From positions 1,550,001 through 1,614,000 of the forward strand of contig JAKZAN010000004.1 in the NCBI GenBank assembly GCA_023053545.1: 64,000 nucleotides of DNA. Reading direction: 5' to 3'. The translations under genes were made by a program, and so were the position numbers. Below are positions 51,801 to 62,960 of the stretch, piece after piece (the stretch's first letter is position 1; each line of letters opens with the position of its first letter). The notes beneath the pieces were generated by a model. That model saw only the letters and a program-made list of their open reading frames with translations. It was not told the origin of the DNA and did no database searches. The stretch comes from Lepidurus packardi. Taxonomy: Eukaryota; Arthropoda; Branchiopoda; Notostraca; Triopsidae.

Positions 51801-54800
51801 AGACGTCCGATGATAAGGGCGACATTCCTACTTTACAGTAGTGAAAAGCAACTCTTAGTAACACCAAACTACAATACGGACGAGTTTCCTATGTTTAGCT
51901 GCCGAAAAGCAGCCCTTACTAACATCAAACCGCGATTTGGGTGATTTTCTTCGGTTCAACTATTCAAAACTAGACCTTAGCAACATCAAACTACAGTAGG
52001 GACGAGTTTCCTATGGTTAGCTGCCGAAAAGTAGCCCTTACTAACATCAAACCGCGATTTGGGTGATTTTCTTCGGTTCAACTATTCAAAACTAGACCTT
52101 AGCAACATCACACTACAATAGGGACGAGTTTCCTATGGTTAGCTGCCGAAAAGTAGCCCTTACTAACATCAAACCGCGATTTGGGTGATTTTCTTCGGTT
52201 CAACTATTAAAAACTAGACCTTAGCAACATCAAACTACAGTAGGGACGAGTTTGCTACGTTTACCTGGTCAAAACAGGCCTTAATAACACCAAACTGCTA
52301 TTAGGATGAAATTCCTACGCTTTAACAAAAGAAACTGTCCTTATGGCTCCCGTCTACCTTAGCTCAGTGGTTATCAAATTGTGAGCTGCGGGTCCTAGGG
52401 GAGCCGCGACCTTAAACTAAGGGAGCCGCGGGTCTTTGGCACAAGCGGTTGGCTTTTTGCCAAAGGACAGTTTTTCCAAGAAACGTATTTCTTATAGTTG
52501 CAAAATTCATTTGCATATTGCTAATTTATTACTCATTGGAACAAACTGTGCATTGGTTGCGCACTACCTGTTAGCAAGCTCAAGATTACTGTTAAATAAT
52601 AAATAATGTTAAGTGTTGAAAACTAAACCTTAATAAGACCAAACTACAAAGGAACGATTTTCATTCGTTTAGCTGCTGATAGCACACCTTAACGGCGTCA
52701 AATTGCGACTAGGGCGATTGCCCTATCTTTAACTGCTGAAAACTAGACCTTGGCAACATCAAACTTCAATAGGGACAAGTTTCCTACGTTTAGCTGCCGA
52801 AAACAGACCTTAATAACATCAAACTACAATAGTGACGACTTTCCTATGTTTAGCTTGCGAAAACTATGCTACCATCTTACCGCATTACATCTAACAGCAA
52901 TTTTCTTCTGTTCAACTATTGAAAACTAGATCTTAGCAACACCATACTATAGCAAGGAATTTCCTCTACCTGCTCAAAACAGACCTGAATAACATCAAAA
53001 AGAGTTTCGGACGAAATTCGATATGCTTTAACCAAAGAAATTGTTCGTAATGTCCAAACCGCAAGGACGATTAGACGAATCTTTTCTTTACGCAGCCGTT
53101 GACGACTTATTGGCCAACCAATTGTATCCAAAACGTATCATATGCCGTACCATGACTACCACTTTACTTCTGTATTTCACTCAATAACTTTAAATAATAA
53201 TAATAATAAAAAAACTTACCCTCCTCTTTGGGACATAAGCTGCATCATTCTCCTTTCCCTAGCTCGCAGTATTTCTTCCTTCTTTTTCTTATCTGAAGGC
53301 GGTTTGGCCAGCGACACTTCCCACGCAGAACCATGCATAACACGCCCATTCAAGGCGGACATAGCCTAACAAAACCAAGAGACGAAATCAATATACAAGT
53401 TGGTAAATAACTATCATAATACTAATATTAATAACAACATAAAAAAGAAAGTGTCTGCTTACACTGACTGCGTCGTCTCGTTCTTCAAAATGAACAAAGG
53501 CATAATCCTTGATTTTCTTGACTCGTTGCACTCGTCCGTGCGCTTCAAAGGCCTCTTTCAGTCGCTCCTCGGTGCAGTCGGTCGTCAAATTCCGGACGTA
53601 GAGCACCTTCACTTTGGACATGGTCTCTTCGTCGGGCTCTTCTTGGGGATCCGCCCAGTCCACGATGATATCGCAGCCCCACACTTTCACCCGCCCCGTT
53701 CCTAGTCGACGTTTGGCCAAGGACGCGGCTTTGTGGGACTCGTACTCCAGGAAACAAAATCCGCGATTCTTACGCCGATCATCCGGCGAGCTGTAAATGA
53801 TCACTTCCACCAAACCCGCTAACCCCGCCCACACACGACCCCAAAAAAATCATTAAAACTCGTCCCGTTTCTTGTATCCTCTAAAAAGTGTTAAAAAACA
53901 AATTGGCGATAAAGGCAGGGCAAGGCATTTTTTTTAAGGGGGGAATATTATCCGACACCTGCTGAACCAAACCTTTCGTTGCTTCCTCGGCTGTTCGTTA
54001 ACAACTTGTTATAAAAGAGGTGGGTCAAAAGCAGAAATGGGGAAACAGCTTTTTGGGAGAAAACAAAAATAAATAAATGAGGAAGAATTGGAAAAAGGCA
54101 GGAAAAAAGGAAAACTTGAAGAGAACTAGAGAGGAAGAACCGACTTACGTGCATGTTTGGAAAAGTCTTCAAATAATTCATGCCGATCCCGCGTCTTGGG
54201 GATATTGCCCACAAATAACCGATGATTGTTATAGGAAATGGTCACGCCCAGCTTTTTCCCTTTGCTGATCTCGTAATCATTGAGCTGTAAGATGAGAGGC
54301 AAATAGGAAAGATGGTGGAAAAGTTCTTCCACAAGACATCAAGACAATAATGAAAAAAATGATATCCGAAGAAAAAAAAAACTTTGATTACACAAAAAAA
54401 AAATAATTTGAAAAATGATAGGAAATGTGAAGGGAAAAAATCGTGCAAGGGATATTTTTTTTTAAATAAAAAAGGCTCAAGCGCATAAAGGGAAAAAGGA
54501 GGCAGAGACAATAGTTTTTTTTTTCGACTTTTTTTGGGGGGGAAGGGAGTAAACAAGGGGAACAAACACCAATTTTTCGGTCCCAACAGAAATAGGAATG
54601 AATTTTTCTTAGACACTAATTACTAAATGAATAGCAATTAGATTCATGAATGAATGACAATGCTGACACTGAAAGGTACGGAAATCGAGTCATGCATGTG
54701 TAGCGCCTGCCTGCCCTGCCTATCTCAACTTTCTCCTCGATTTTTTTTAAAGACAGTTTTTGGATTGGTTTTTGAATTTGGTGACAATCTTCAAACCAAT

Positions 54801-57493
54801 TTCCAAAAATAGAGATACAAGTTTTGCTTTCTTTTGAAATTTTTTGCAGTGTCTTTTTACCTGTGACTTTACCAAATTCTTCCAAAATTTCCTTTTTGCC
54901 TTTGGACTTGGGGATATTGCCCACAAAGAGACGGAGATTGGGGATGCTAATGTTAATTTTGAGCCGCTTCCCGCTTGCTATCTCGTAATCATTGAGCTAT
55001 TAAAAACCAAAAAAATCAAACGTTATACAAACCAAAAAACGCAAAAAACTTTTCGTTCTCAGCTACGACTAAAAAAATTCCTTAAGCCTTTTAAAAGGAT
55101 CCACAAAATTCCAAAAAAAGAGTAAGTGTAAATAGTTGACGCCCGTTATTTGAAAAAAAAATCAGAGACAAAAAAGGATAAAATTATTTTCCAACTTAAT
55201 AAATACGGATTCGCGAATAAATTTTCTTTATAAAATAAAATCCCCATCTTTGAGAAATCACTTGGGAATTTAACGAACTTTAAAACATAAAATCTTGAAA
55301 TATCGACTTCACAATGGATAACGATTGTCCAAAAATTGGCTAATTACTAACTAGACTAAATTAATAGATACATTAATCCCAAACAGTCCCTTTCATAATC
55401 GCCTAAATGAAAGTCTAAAGTAGTGGTACATTTATGGTATTAAATATTGAATTTTTAATCACGGCTTAAGCCTACTAGCCATAAAAAAATTTCAACTATC
55501 AAATATCCTGAATCCCTTATTACCTCCGGAAAAGGGAAGTTCCCTTTGTCTTGTTATTTAAGTTCAGGTAAAAATGAATAAAAATGCCTATTAGTGACCT
55601 AATTGTCTAACGGTTAATTTAACTCGTGTCATATGCCTAATTGTTTGAAAGTAGTCGAACTGTTCCCAGTCCACTAAGGCGAAAAGGCAAGCATGGTCCT
55701 GCAAACTGAATGACGTTTGGCTAAAACGAGGTTTTCCCCACCCTTTCTCGATAAACGTATGTGGCATGCAACACAACACACATGCACGACAATTAGAAAA
55801 CTTTAGCCATGAAAAAAAAAAACGTTCTATAAAAATGGGGTAAAAACCAGACAAGAGCGTGAGGAATCAAAATAAGAAATGTATGTTTAGACCTGCCGCA
55901 CAGCTTCGTAGGCACCATCGGGGTTCGTAAAGGTAACAAAGGCGTAACCCCTGTTTAAGCCTGATAAGGGATCCATCATCAACCGTAGGTCCCATATCAC
56001 GCCACATTTTTCGAACAAGGGGATGAGTTCGTCTTCATACATATCACGGGGGATTTTGCCGCAGAACACCTAACAAATTTGGAAAACAATGTTGTAAGGA
56101 AAATTGGGCATAAACAAGAGCGTACTTCGCAGCCGTTAGGAGGCGGGGCTCCAGTCCAATTGGCAGGCGGACCACCGTACTTCCTTTGACCAGTCGTGAC
56201 ATCCAGGGAATACCCTGTTCTGTCCAAAATGCCGCGAATTTTCTCTTCGTCGGGCCCTTTGCCCACTGGTCCGGCTTCTAAAGCCGGCACAGCGCCGCGT
56301 GATTTTTGACGGTACGTCTTCATGACGCCACACAAGAAGGCAGACTTGTTTGACACATGGGCTAAATTGGACTCGAGAAACTGATTGAGCACAGCCAAGG
56401 CTCCGTCCACTGGAAATTCCTTCAACGCATCCAGAGCTCGTTCATCCAGATCCGAGTGACTCAATTTGCCTGCAAAGAGTATAAAAATAGTAAATCATTA
56501 GTAGATTCATGGCAACAATTAGGTTACAAAATCCCAAGAATGACGTGCAATCTTATTATAAATAAAATAACAACTGATCAATAGTTTGTGCCAATCTCCA
56601 TATTAGTTACCTTATTCAGGTGAAACAATTTCGAGTAAAAAAATCGAAAATTAAAAAAGAAATAAACAAAAACAAAAAAGAAACCAAAAGTTATGTAGAA
56701 AAGAATTCACGTTTTTTTTTTTACATCAAAAGATACATAAAATGAAATCTAAATCAAAACTTGTGTCTAAAAACTTTTAGTTGACAAATAAGTTAGGGCA
56801 TTGAAAAGTATCTTACTGAAATAAAACTTCCAATTCAAAATTTTACTACATCAAATGAAAATGAAGTAAAAAAATTGTGTGGAAAAACTTCTTGACTAGA
56901 AAAAATTCTCCAATTAAATTATATCAAATGAAAATGAAGTCCAAAGTTGTGTTGAAAAACTTTCAAGTCAATAAATATTCTAGGGCATTGAAAATGCTCT
57001 GCCCGTGAAACGTGAAATAAAACTTGCGATCGGAAAGAAGATATTAAATAATCAATGGCAATCTCCATATTACTTACTATTAGAGTACAATAATATCGAG
57101 TAAATAAAATCACAATAAAGTAAAACATAATAAACTAAATAAAGTAAAACAAAAAGAAATCAAAATTTGTGTGAAAAATGTTTTTTTAAAAGTTACATCA
57201 AAAGATGAATAAAAAGAAAATTAAATACAAAATTGTGAAATTAAACTTGCTATTGGAAAGAAGATATTAATGGAAATCAAAGCAACGTGGCATCATTTTA
57301 TTTTACCAGTTTGGTAGATTTCATGTAATTTGTTGGCCACTCGAATATCCACGCCATACTCAATTAAGTGGGTATAGTCTGGTCCTTTACTGGCAGAAGA
57401 AGCTACTCCACCAACTGCCCCACTGGGTTCTCTGTTTTCAGTTTGGCCGGAGGGAGCACTTGCAGCCTCCGGCTCTCCTCCTCCATCAGCCAT
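48851..57493 (-). CDS. Syp: SYNCRIP / hnRNP R-like RNA-binding protein
   Basis: Exons (5' to 3'): 57493-57307, 56469-56126, 56069-55893, then one of two alternatives (54996-54861 or 54284-54149), 53818-53463, 53365-53220, 51325-51216, 51021-50852, 50592-50379, 49107-48851. With one alternative: 2097 bp, 698 aa, all phases consistent. Low-complexity acidic start; N-terminal SYNCRIP unit ([18 protein letters not shown]); RRM1 about 178-255 ([22 protein letters not shown]); RRM2 from about 256 ([18 protein letters not shown]); RRM3 about 355-425 ([17 protein letters not shown]); then Gly/Arg- and Tyr/Gly-rich regions and the conserved end [11 protein letters not shown]. It is a cytoplasmic and nuclear mRNA-binding protein; in flies Syp acts in neurons and mRNA localisation. 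The 50379-50592 exon is GC-rich and RGG-like. Two introns carry minisatellite arrays. Confidence 0.95.
49370..50250. repeat. Minisatellite array 1 in a Syp intron
   Basis: Degenerate tandem repeat of about 60 bp built around (t)aagggcgattt(c)ctatg, followed by (g)accttagtaacaccaaactgc. About every 250 bp a variant with ttcttaatgtcc interrupts the pattern. It fills most of intron 49108-50378. Confidence 0.85.
51540..53090. repeat. Minisatellite array 2 in a Syp intron, with 122-bp higher-order units
   Basis: Same monomer family as array 1. Between about 51923 and 52290 two monomers form a dimer that repeats at 51923, 52046 and 52168 (periods 123 and 122 bp) with very few differences, so this part is recently amplified. 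The array is interrupted at about 52346-52600 by unrelated sequence. It lies in intron 51326-53219. Confidence 0.87.
54149..54284 (-). other. Syp: Syp alternative exon 4a (mutually exclusive candidate)
   Basis: 136-bp exon encoding [19 protein letters not shown]... through [20 protein letters not shown]. Acceptor ttacag, donor gtaagt. Same length, same entry phase (0) and same exit phase (1) as exon 4b. Using both would shift the frame. It encodes the end of RRM1 and the RNP2 strand plus first helix of RRM2. Confidence 0.9.
54861..54996 (-). other. Syp: Syp alternative exon 4b (mutually exclusive candidate)
   Basis: 136-bp exon encoding [19 protein letters not shown]... through [20 protein letters not shown], ending KVT, which is closer to vertebrate SYNCRIP/hnRNP R in the helix (EEFSKVT in those proteins). 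Acceptor aatag, donor gtaaaa. It is separated from exon 4a by a 576-bp intron. Confidence 0.9.
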
Positions 57494-59282
57494 AACCCCA
57501 ACCTAAATCAACAACACTGAATTATTGCACGATTCCAACAAAAAGAGAACAACCAGCAAAAGGCAATAGAAACTTTTCAATCTTAAGCATGCCCAATTCT
57601 TCAAGTTACCTTCCGCTATACCTGTTCAATGCGAGCGATAATCGCTTAACAGTTACAAACTGACGCCCAACTTAAACCGCACAATGTTCCCTCTTAAACC
57701 ACGAGCTCACACAATGCTTAACGGCCTGGAACCCCGCGTTTAAAGTCTTCCAGCTCAACAATGAAAACAGGCCTAGTTGGTAATAACAGGGGCTGGAGCA
57801 CGTTTTTCATTCTTGTCCCCACTTTTTGATTGACAGCTGAGCTTTCAGGCCTCTTTTCACCTTCGGGCGTAATTCTCCATTGGACCTACCTAAACAACTT
57901 AGCCCTCTCTTCCAACAAAGACGATGATCTGTGCTGGACACTTTTTAAAAAAGAAAAAGTTGGATTTTAAATTTTTAATGAATTGTTAAAAGGCACGTTT
58001 GGAAGCTCAAGAAAGTTTGGATTGTTGACACGAGGCGGGAAAGTGACCGTTGCCTAAAAACTCGAAACGGTTTCTGTCCTGGGCTCACATTTAACACACA
58101 CAAAAGCAATGCCCGGGCTGGGGCATGGGGAGAAGCAAAAATCCCCAACTTTAGTAACTTGGGTGAGATTTTGAGGGCTGATGGGAGCATAATGGGGCCA
58201 TGACAACCCCCTCCATGGAACCACACCTATTCAAGCTAATTAACTCAATCAATTAAATGGGCTTACCTATGCCTAGGAGTTTCTAAATTTTCAAAAGAAA
58301 AAGCTGACGCATACACTCCCCAAGAACCGGCCTTACGTCCACAACGCCGCTTGTCTTGCTTTTCGAACGAAAAATGGCCGCCGCCGCCAACCAAGGCGCC
58401 TGTAGCGGTGCTTTCTGCAATTACGCGTAACCGCCAACGATTGAATGGAATTCAGGATCGTTTTTCCCACAAGCTCGGCGTTTTACCCCACTTTTTTACC
58501 ACCTCCTTCTACTTTTTGTCTCCAAACTCACCCACTAAAACTCCAATCGAAGTTGCTAATTAACTTCCGACTATGCAAATGATGCACGGTTTCTAGTTAG
58601 CACAAGATTCCAGTGCAGAATTTTGGCAAAAGCGTTGGGATAGAGGGGACAGAGCAGACTAAAGAGTTCCCCAAGTGTACCCCCCCTAACTGGTCAGACC
58701 AGTTTTTGCACATTGGCAAATTTAGATATTCTTTTCATCCCTTTTTTGTGTTACCGTTTCTCCCCCCTTTCTTTGTAACCAAGGGTTCTCCGAAACATGA
58801 ACATGGCCAACGTCTATCTTCCCTCCCCCCTTTTCCTACCCCCCATCCTCACGCAAAAATGCTCCCTACCAGCCATTATGCAATACAAAAACCTTTGTCT
58901 GGGCCATTCAGCGCTTGCTTCTCTCACAGCTGCCGAATTTCATGCAAAATTTAGCAAAAAAAATTTACACAATTGCGACTCTTACTTCCGCTCCTTCCGG
59001 CCTGCGTCATATCATGCCACCACAAACTGTAGAATCTTAGTGAAATTGTCCAAACCTCCAAGTCTCCATAATTTCATTACTCATTATTTGATTGGAACAT
59101 TATTCATAATTTGAGAACCGGCAAAGTTGCATCCCTTTTTTATCATTTTCTTGGCAACGTCTCAAACGGTATTAGTCTTGAAATGTTTGGGCGTGAACAG
59201 CCGAGTAGAAGCACAACTTGTTGATTATGGACGGCTTTTAAGAGTATTTTATTGTTATCTTACGAACCTTTGAGCGAAAATT
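57494..59282. other. Divergent upstream region of Syp and the GPR158-like gene
   Basis: No coding gene supported. An acceptor (gatttag) sits just before the Syp ATG, so the 5' UTR is spliced. A candidate first noncoding exon on the minus strand runs from about 58390 to 58267, ending with the donor gtaagc. It begins near gcggcggccattttt (58371-58386), which resembles a YY1-type core promoter motif. This exon is inferred, not proven. No promoter motif was recognised for the plus-strand gene. Confidence 0.4.
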
Positions 59283-62200
59283 ATGGTGGAATTAAGTTTA
59301 AAGGGAAATGTTCCCTTCAAAAGCCTGTTGTGTTTGATTTGTCTCTTGTGGGTTAATGCAGTAGATGCGCAATTTGAATGGCATCCCACTCGCGATGCCT
59401 ACGACGAGATTCGCCTGCAAATGGACGAAGTTACGGCCGAGAACTGTCAAATTAAACATCTCAGTGATCTGTATATGCCCGAAGATGCCATTTCTCACTT
59501 GCCCGAAATCAAAGATATCAATATCAATCCTGTTTTCCCAAACCGAACGGCCTTATTGCTCTTACACAACATGGCACTCAGTCGAGCCTTCTTTTGGAGC
59601 TATATTTTGCAAGCAAGATTCATCCGCCCGGCCACGAATAACACTTACGATCCTGGCATGGTTTACTATTTCATGTCTGCCATGGCTGACGTGGCTGCGA
59701 ATCCCAAGCTTAATGCCAGTGCCGTTTATTTCAGTCCCAATATGTCGTATACTTCCTCGTACAGGTCCTTCTTCAATAAAACTTTACCTTTGTTCGCCCC
59801 TCGAGCCTTCAGGTAACTTTTCAGAAGCAAACTTCATGATCTTGCTTATTTTTAACTAATTTCCTTTTCTTTTTTTGTTTCAGGGCTGACGATTATAACG
59901 ATCCTATTCATTTGGAACGTTTCTCGACGCTAAACACGATAGATCTAAAGGATTTGGGAGCAATTCCATCCTATAGTCGCAGTCAGAATTACACCGCAGA
60001 CGAATACCGTATTAACGAATGGTAAGGTTCGACTTGCGCCAACTAAACTAGTCTTAAACGTTATGGGATTTCTCTCAAAGGTATCGTAAGTGGTTACCAG
60101 ACATAAATGTAAATGGCCGCCAGGATACCAAAACAACGTATACAGTACAAATCCGGTACGCAAACAACACAAATGAGACTTTTACCTTCCACGGACCGCG
60201 GGGTATAGAGATATATATTTTGTGTAGGAATTGCATAAAGTATTTATTATATTTTTGGGGCGTTTCTATAGGGGCGGACGAAAATCCTGGACCAATTAAA
60301 TGGACGAGACCCTACTTTGATTGCGGCAGATCCAATAAGTGGATTGTTGCTGCGGTGGTACCTATCGTTGACATGTTCCCTCGCCATACTGGTTTCCGTC
60401 ACATTGAATTCCCCACGTAAGAAGCCACAAAAGTTGCACAAATTCTTTAGAACATAATAGGCTTTACATATAGTGTTAAATCGATCTTATAGGTCTTACC
60501 AGACTCATCTAAGTAACTGTAGGAAAAAGATACTGTTATATAGCATATTTAAAATTAATTGTTCTTTTTACGTATTTTCCTGGTTCTTTGTAAGTAAATA
60601 TTTGTCTTTCTTTTGGACATAATATGTATTAGTATTTTTTTCTTTTTTTCTTTACTTTTGATTGAGAAATGTAGTTTAGAATAACATATTAACCATATAA
60701 ATATTACCCGTGAGACGTCAGTAAAAAGAAAAGTAATTGATTTTTGACTAAACAAAGACTCTTTTGGCTGGCTTTTGTGTTACTTCTTTATTAGGTACAC
60801 AGCTGCGGCCGTTATGGAAATGGATTTCGAACGAATAGATATAAACCAGTGTCCTCGAGGCCAAGGTAACGACGGGCCTAACCGTTTCGCCGAAACTGCG
60901 CGATGCAAAGACACAACGGAGGTAAAAATATATATATATATAAAAAAATATGAATGACATTCGTTTTTATTAGTGCGAACCTTTACATGGCTACGGTTTT
61001 CGTAGAGGTGGCTACCAGTGTCGCTGTAACCCGCGGTACCGCCTCCCCAACTTACAGCGACGCCCCTTTTTGGGTGAAATCATTGAACGCGCTTCCAAGC
61101 AAGAATACCGCGACCAATTCGATTGCAGTCGCATCGGCTGGGTACAGAAACAGCCCGTCCAATGGGAGAAGATGGACCCATACTTGCGGCTCCAATATAT
61201 GGAAAAGAACCACGCCTACTTAAACACGTCTCATGGCGCCAATTCCACTCATTCGAACAAACCCAATATTGACCGAGTCCTCGCCTTTATCCGTTCCGTA
61301 AACTCAAAGAATTGCAAAGATCGTAAAAAGTTCAGCCCAGACGACCTCATTTTGCACGGCGACGTCTCCTTCGGCGCCGACCAACAGTTTGAGAACGAAG
61401 CACGCATGGCGTTGCGGTTGTCTAACTTCATTTCGGGCTTTTTGCAAGTAATGAACCCCAATGAAGTCTTTTCGGGAAACCGCGTGGCCGATCGTCCCTT
61501 AACGGAAGACCAGATGATGGCAGAGGCCTTGGCCTTAGTTTTGGGCGATACCAAGATCTGGGGAGCGGGAATCTTTTGGGACAGAAGGAAGTTTACGAAT
61601 CGGACGCTGTTCGCCCCCTATGCGTATAAAGAGGAACTCAATACTCGGAAATACAAAATAGAGGATCTGGCCAGACTCAACCATACCGATAACCTGTATT
61701 TAAATAAATTCTGGTTCCAGCACTTGAAATCCCGCTGGTCAACCAATTTCGACGATTTGGAGAAATATTACCTGAAAATGAGGATCCGAGCAGAGGAATA
61801 CGCCCAGCATACACAGAAATACGAACATTTCCCCACCTTTTACAAGTAAACTTCACAATTTTTGTAATTTCTCTGGTTTAGATTCGTAATTAATGTAATT
61901 TGCGCGGATTTCTTGGGTAGGGCTGGAGAGTTGCGTCACGGATTCTGGACCCCGCCTTACTTTGATTGCGATGGCTTTATCAAGAAGTGGGTAGTGACCT
62001 ATGCGTCACCGTTTTTCGGCTGGGATTCTCTGCGTACCAAACTGGAATTCAAGTACGAACATGTCAAGCTTCTTTAAACCAGAATACTTGAATTTCTTAT
62101 GTTTGAATAATTGATTTGTTGGATTTGCAGGGGAGCGGTAACAGTAACAATGGATTTGCAAGTTTTAGATCTGAATCAGTGTCCAAGCAAGTACCATACG

Positions 62201-62752
62201 CCTAATACCTTCAAAGATTCACATAGATGCGACCGCAAATCGTCATATGTAAGATCTACAAAGTTGAAAATTGAAAGAAATTCTTTTTTAATGGAATTTG
62301 GTTCATAGTGCGTACCCATTTTGGGGCGTGGTTTCGATACGGGTGGGTACAAGTGCGAGTGTATCCAAGGGTACGAGTATCCCTTCGAAGACGCCACCAC
62401 GTACTTCGATGGGCAGCTAGTGGAGTCTGAGTTTTTGAATTTAGTAGCCAATCAAGCCACAAGGTAATTTTAGGCTATTTCTTCTAATTTAAATTTGTAA
62501 TTAATATTATGAATTTATAATGAAAATTAATATTGTGAATTTTTATTTAATAGTAATTTTCCTTATTTATAGTTATTTGTAGTAAAATTCATTATTTGGA
62601 TCATTTAATTTATGTTTTTGTTTATTTTATTCCTTAGGTATGACATGTACAAGTGCAGATTGGCGGGAGCAGTGGCCAACCAGTCCACATTATCGTTAGT
62701 ATTTGCGTTAATGGCAATGGTAGTTGTTCTAACTGGTTTTTTTACCAAGTGA
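59283..62752 (+). CDS. Secreted or GPI-anchored protein with two GPR158-like Cache/EGF modules
   Basis: Ten exons: 59283-59812, 59884-60021, 60081-60202, 60272-60416, 60795-60921, 60974-61845, 61921-62052, 62131-62248, 62309-62463, 62638-62752; 2454 bp, 817 aa, phases consistent. A signal peptide (CLICLLWVNAVDA) is followed by a region with several N-glycosylation sites. Module 1 (about 225-385): WTRPYFDCGRSNKWIVAAVV, DINQCP, and an EGF-like Cys cluster CEPLHGYGFRRGGYQCRC. Module 2 (about 645-765) repeats the plan: WTPPYFDCDGFIKKWVVTYA, DLNQCP, CVPILGRGFDTGGYKCEC. This is the layout of the extracellular Cache plus EGF-like domain of GPR158/GPR179 receptors. The C-terminus is a hydrophobic stretch (LSLVFALMAMVVVLTGFF) with almost nothing after it, as in GPI signals, and there are no seven helices. 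Role unknown; ligand binding or co-receptor is possible. Confidence 0.88.
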
Positions 62753-62960
62753 GGATAGAAATTATGAATCTCCTCTCGTTTTTTTTTATAAGAAAAATCC
62801 TCTTTTCAAATGTTTTGATACCATTTTTAGTAGCCTTTTTTAAGATAAGACAATTCTATAACACGAGAAACCGTCCAAGAAGCAATAATAGTGCAACTAT
62901 ATGTCCGTCCAATGTTTTCGACAAATACACACGTGTTTTTATGAAAGTTTGACACTATTT

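Noticed and set aside
52361..52440. tRNA-like A box (ttagctcagtggttatc)
   Set aside because: No B box or cloverleaf. The text cagtggttatcaaa...gagccgcg looks more like the end of a decayed hAT-type repeat, but I could not define boundaries.
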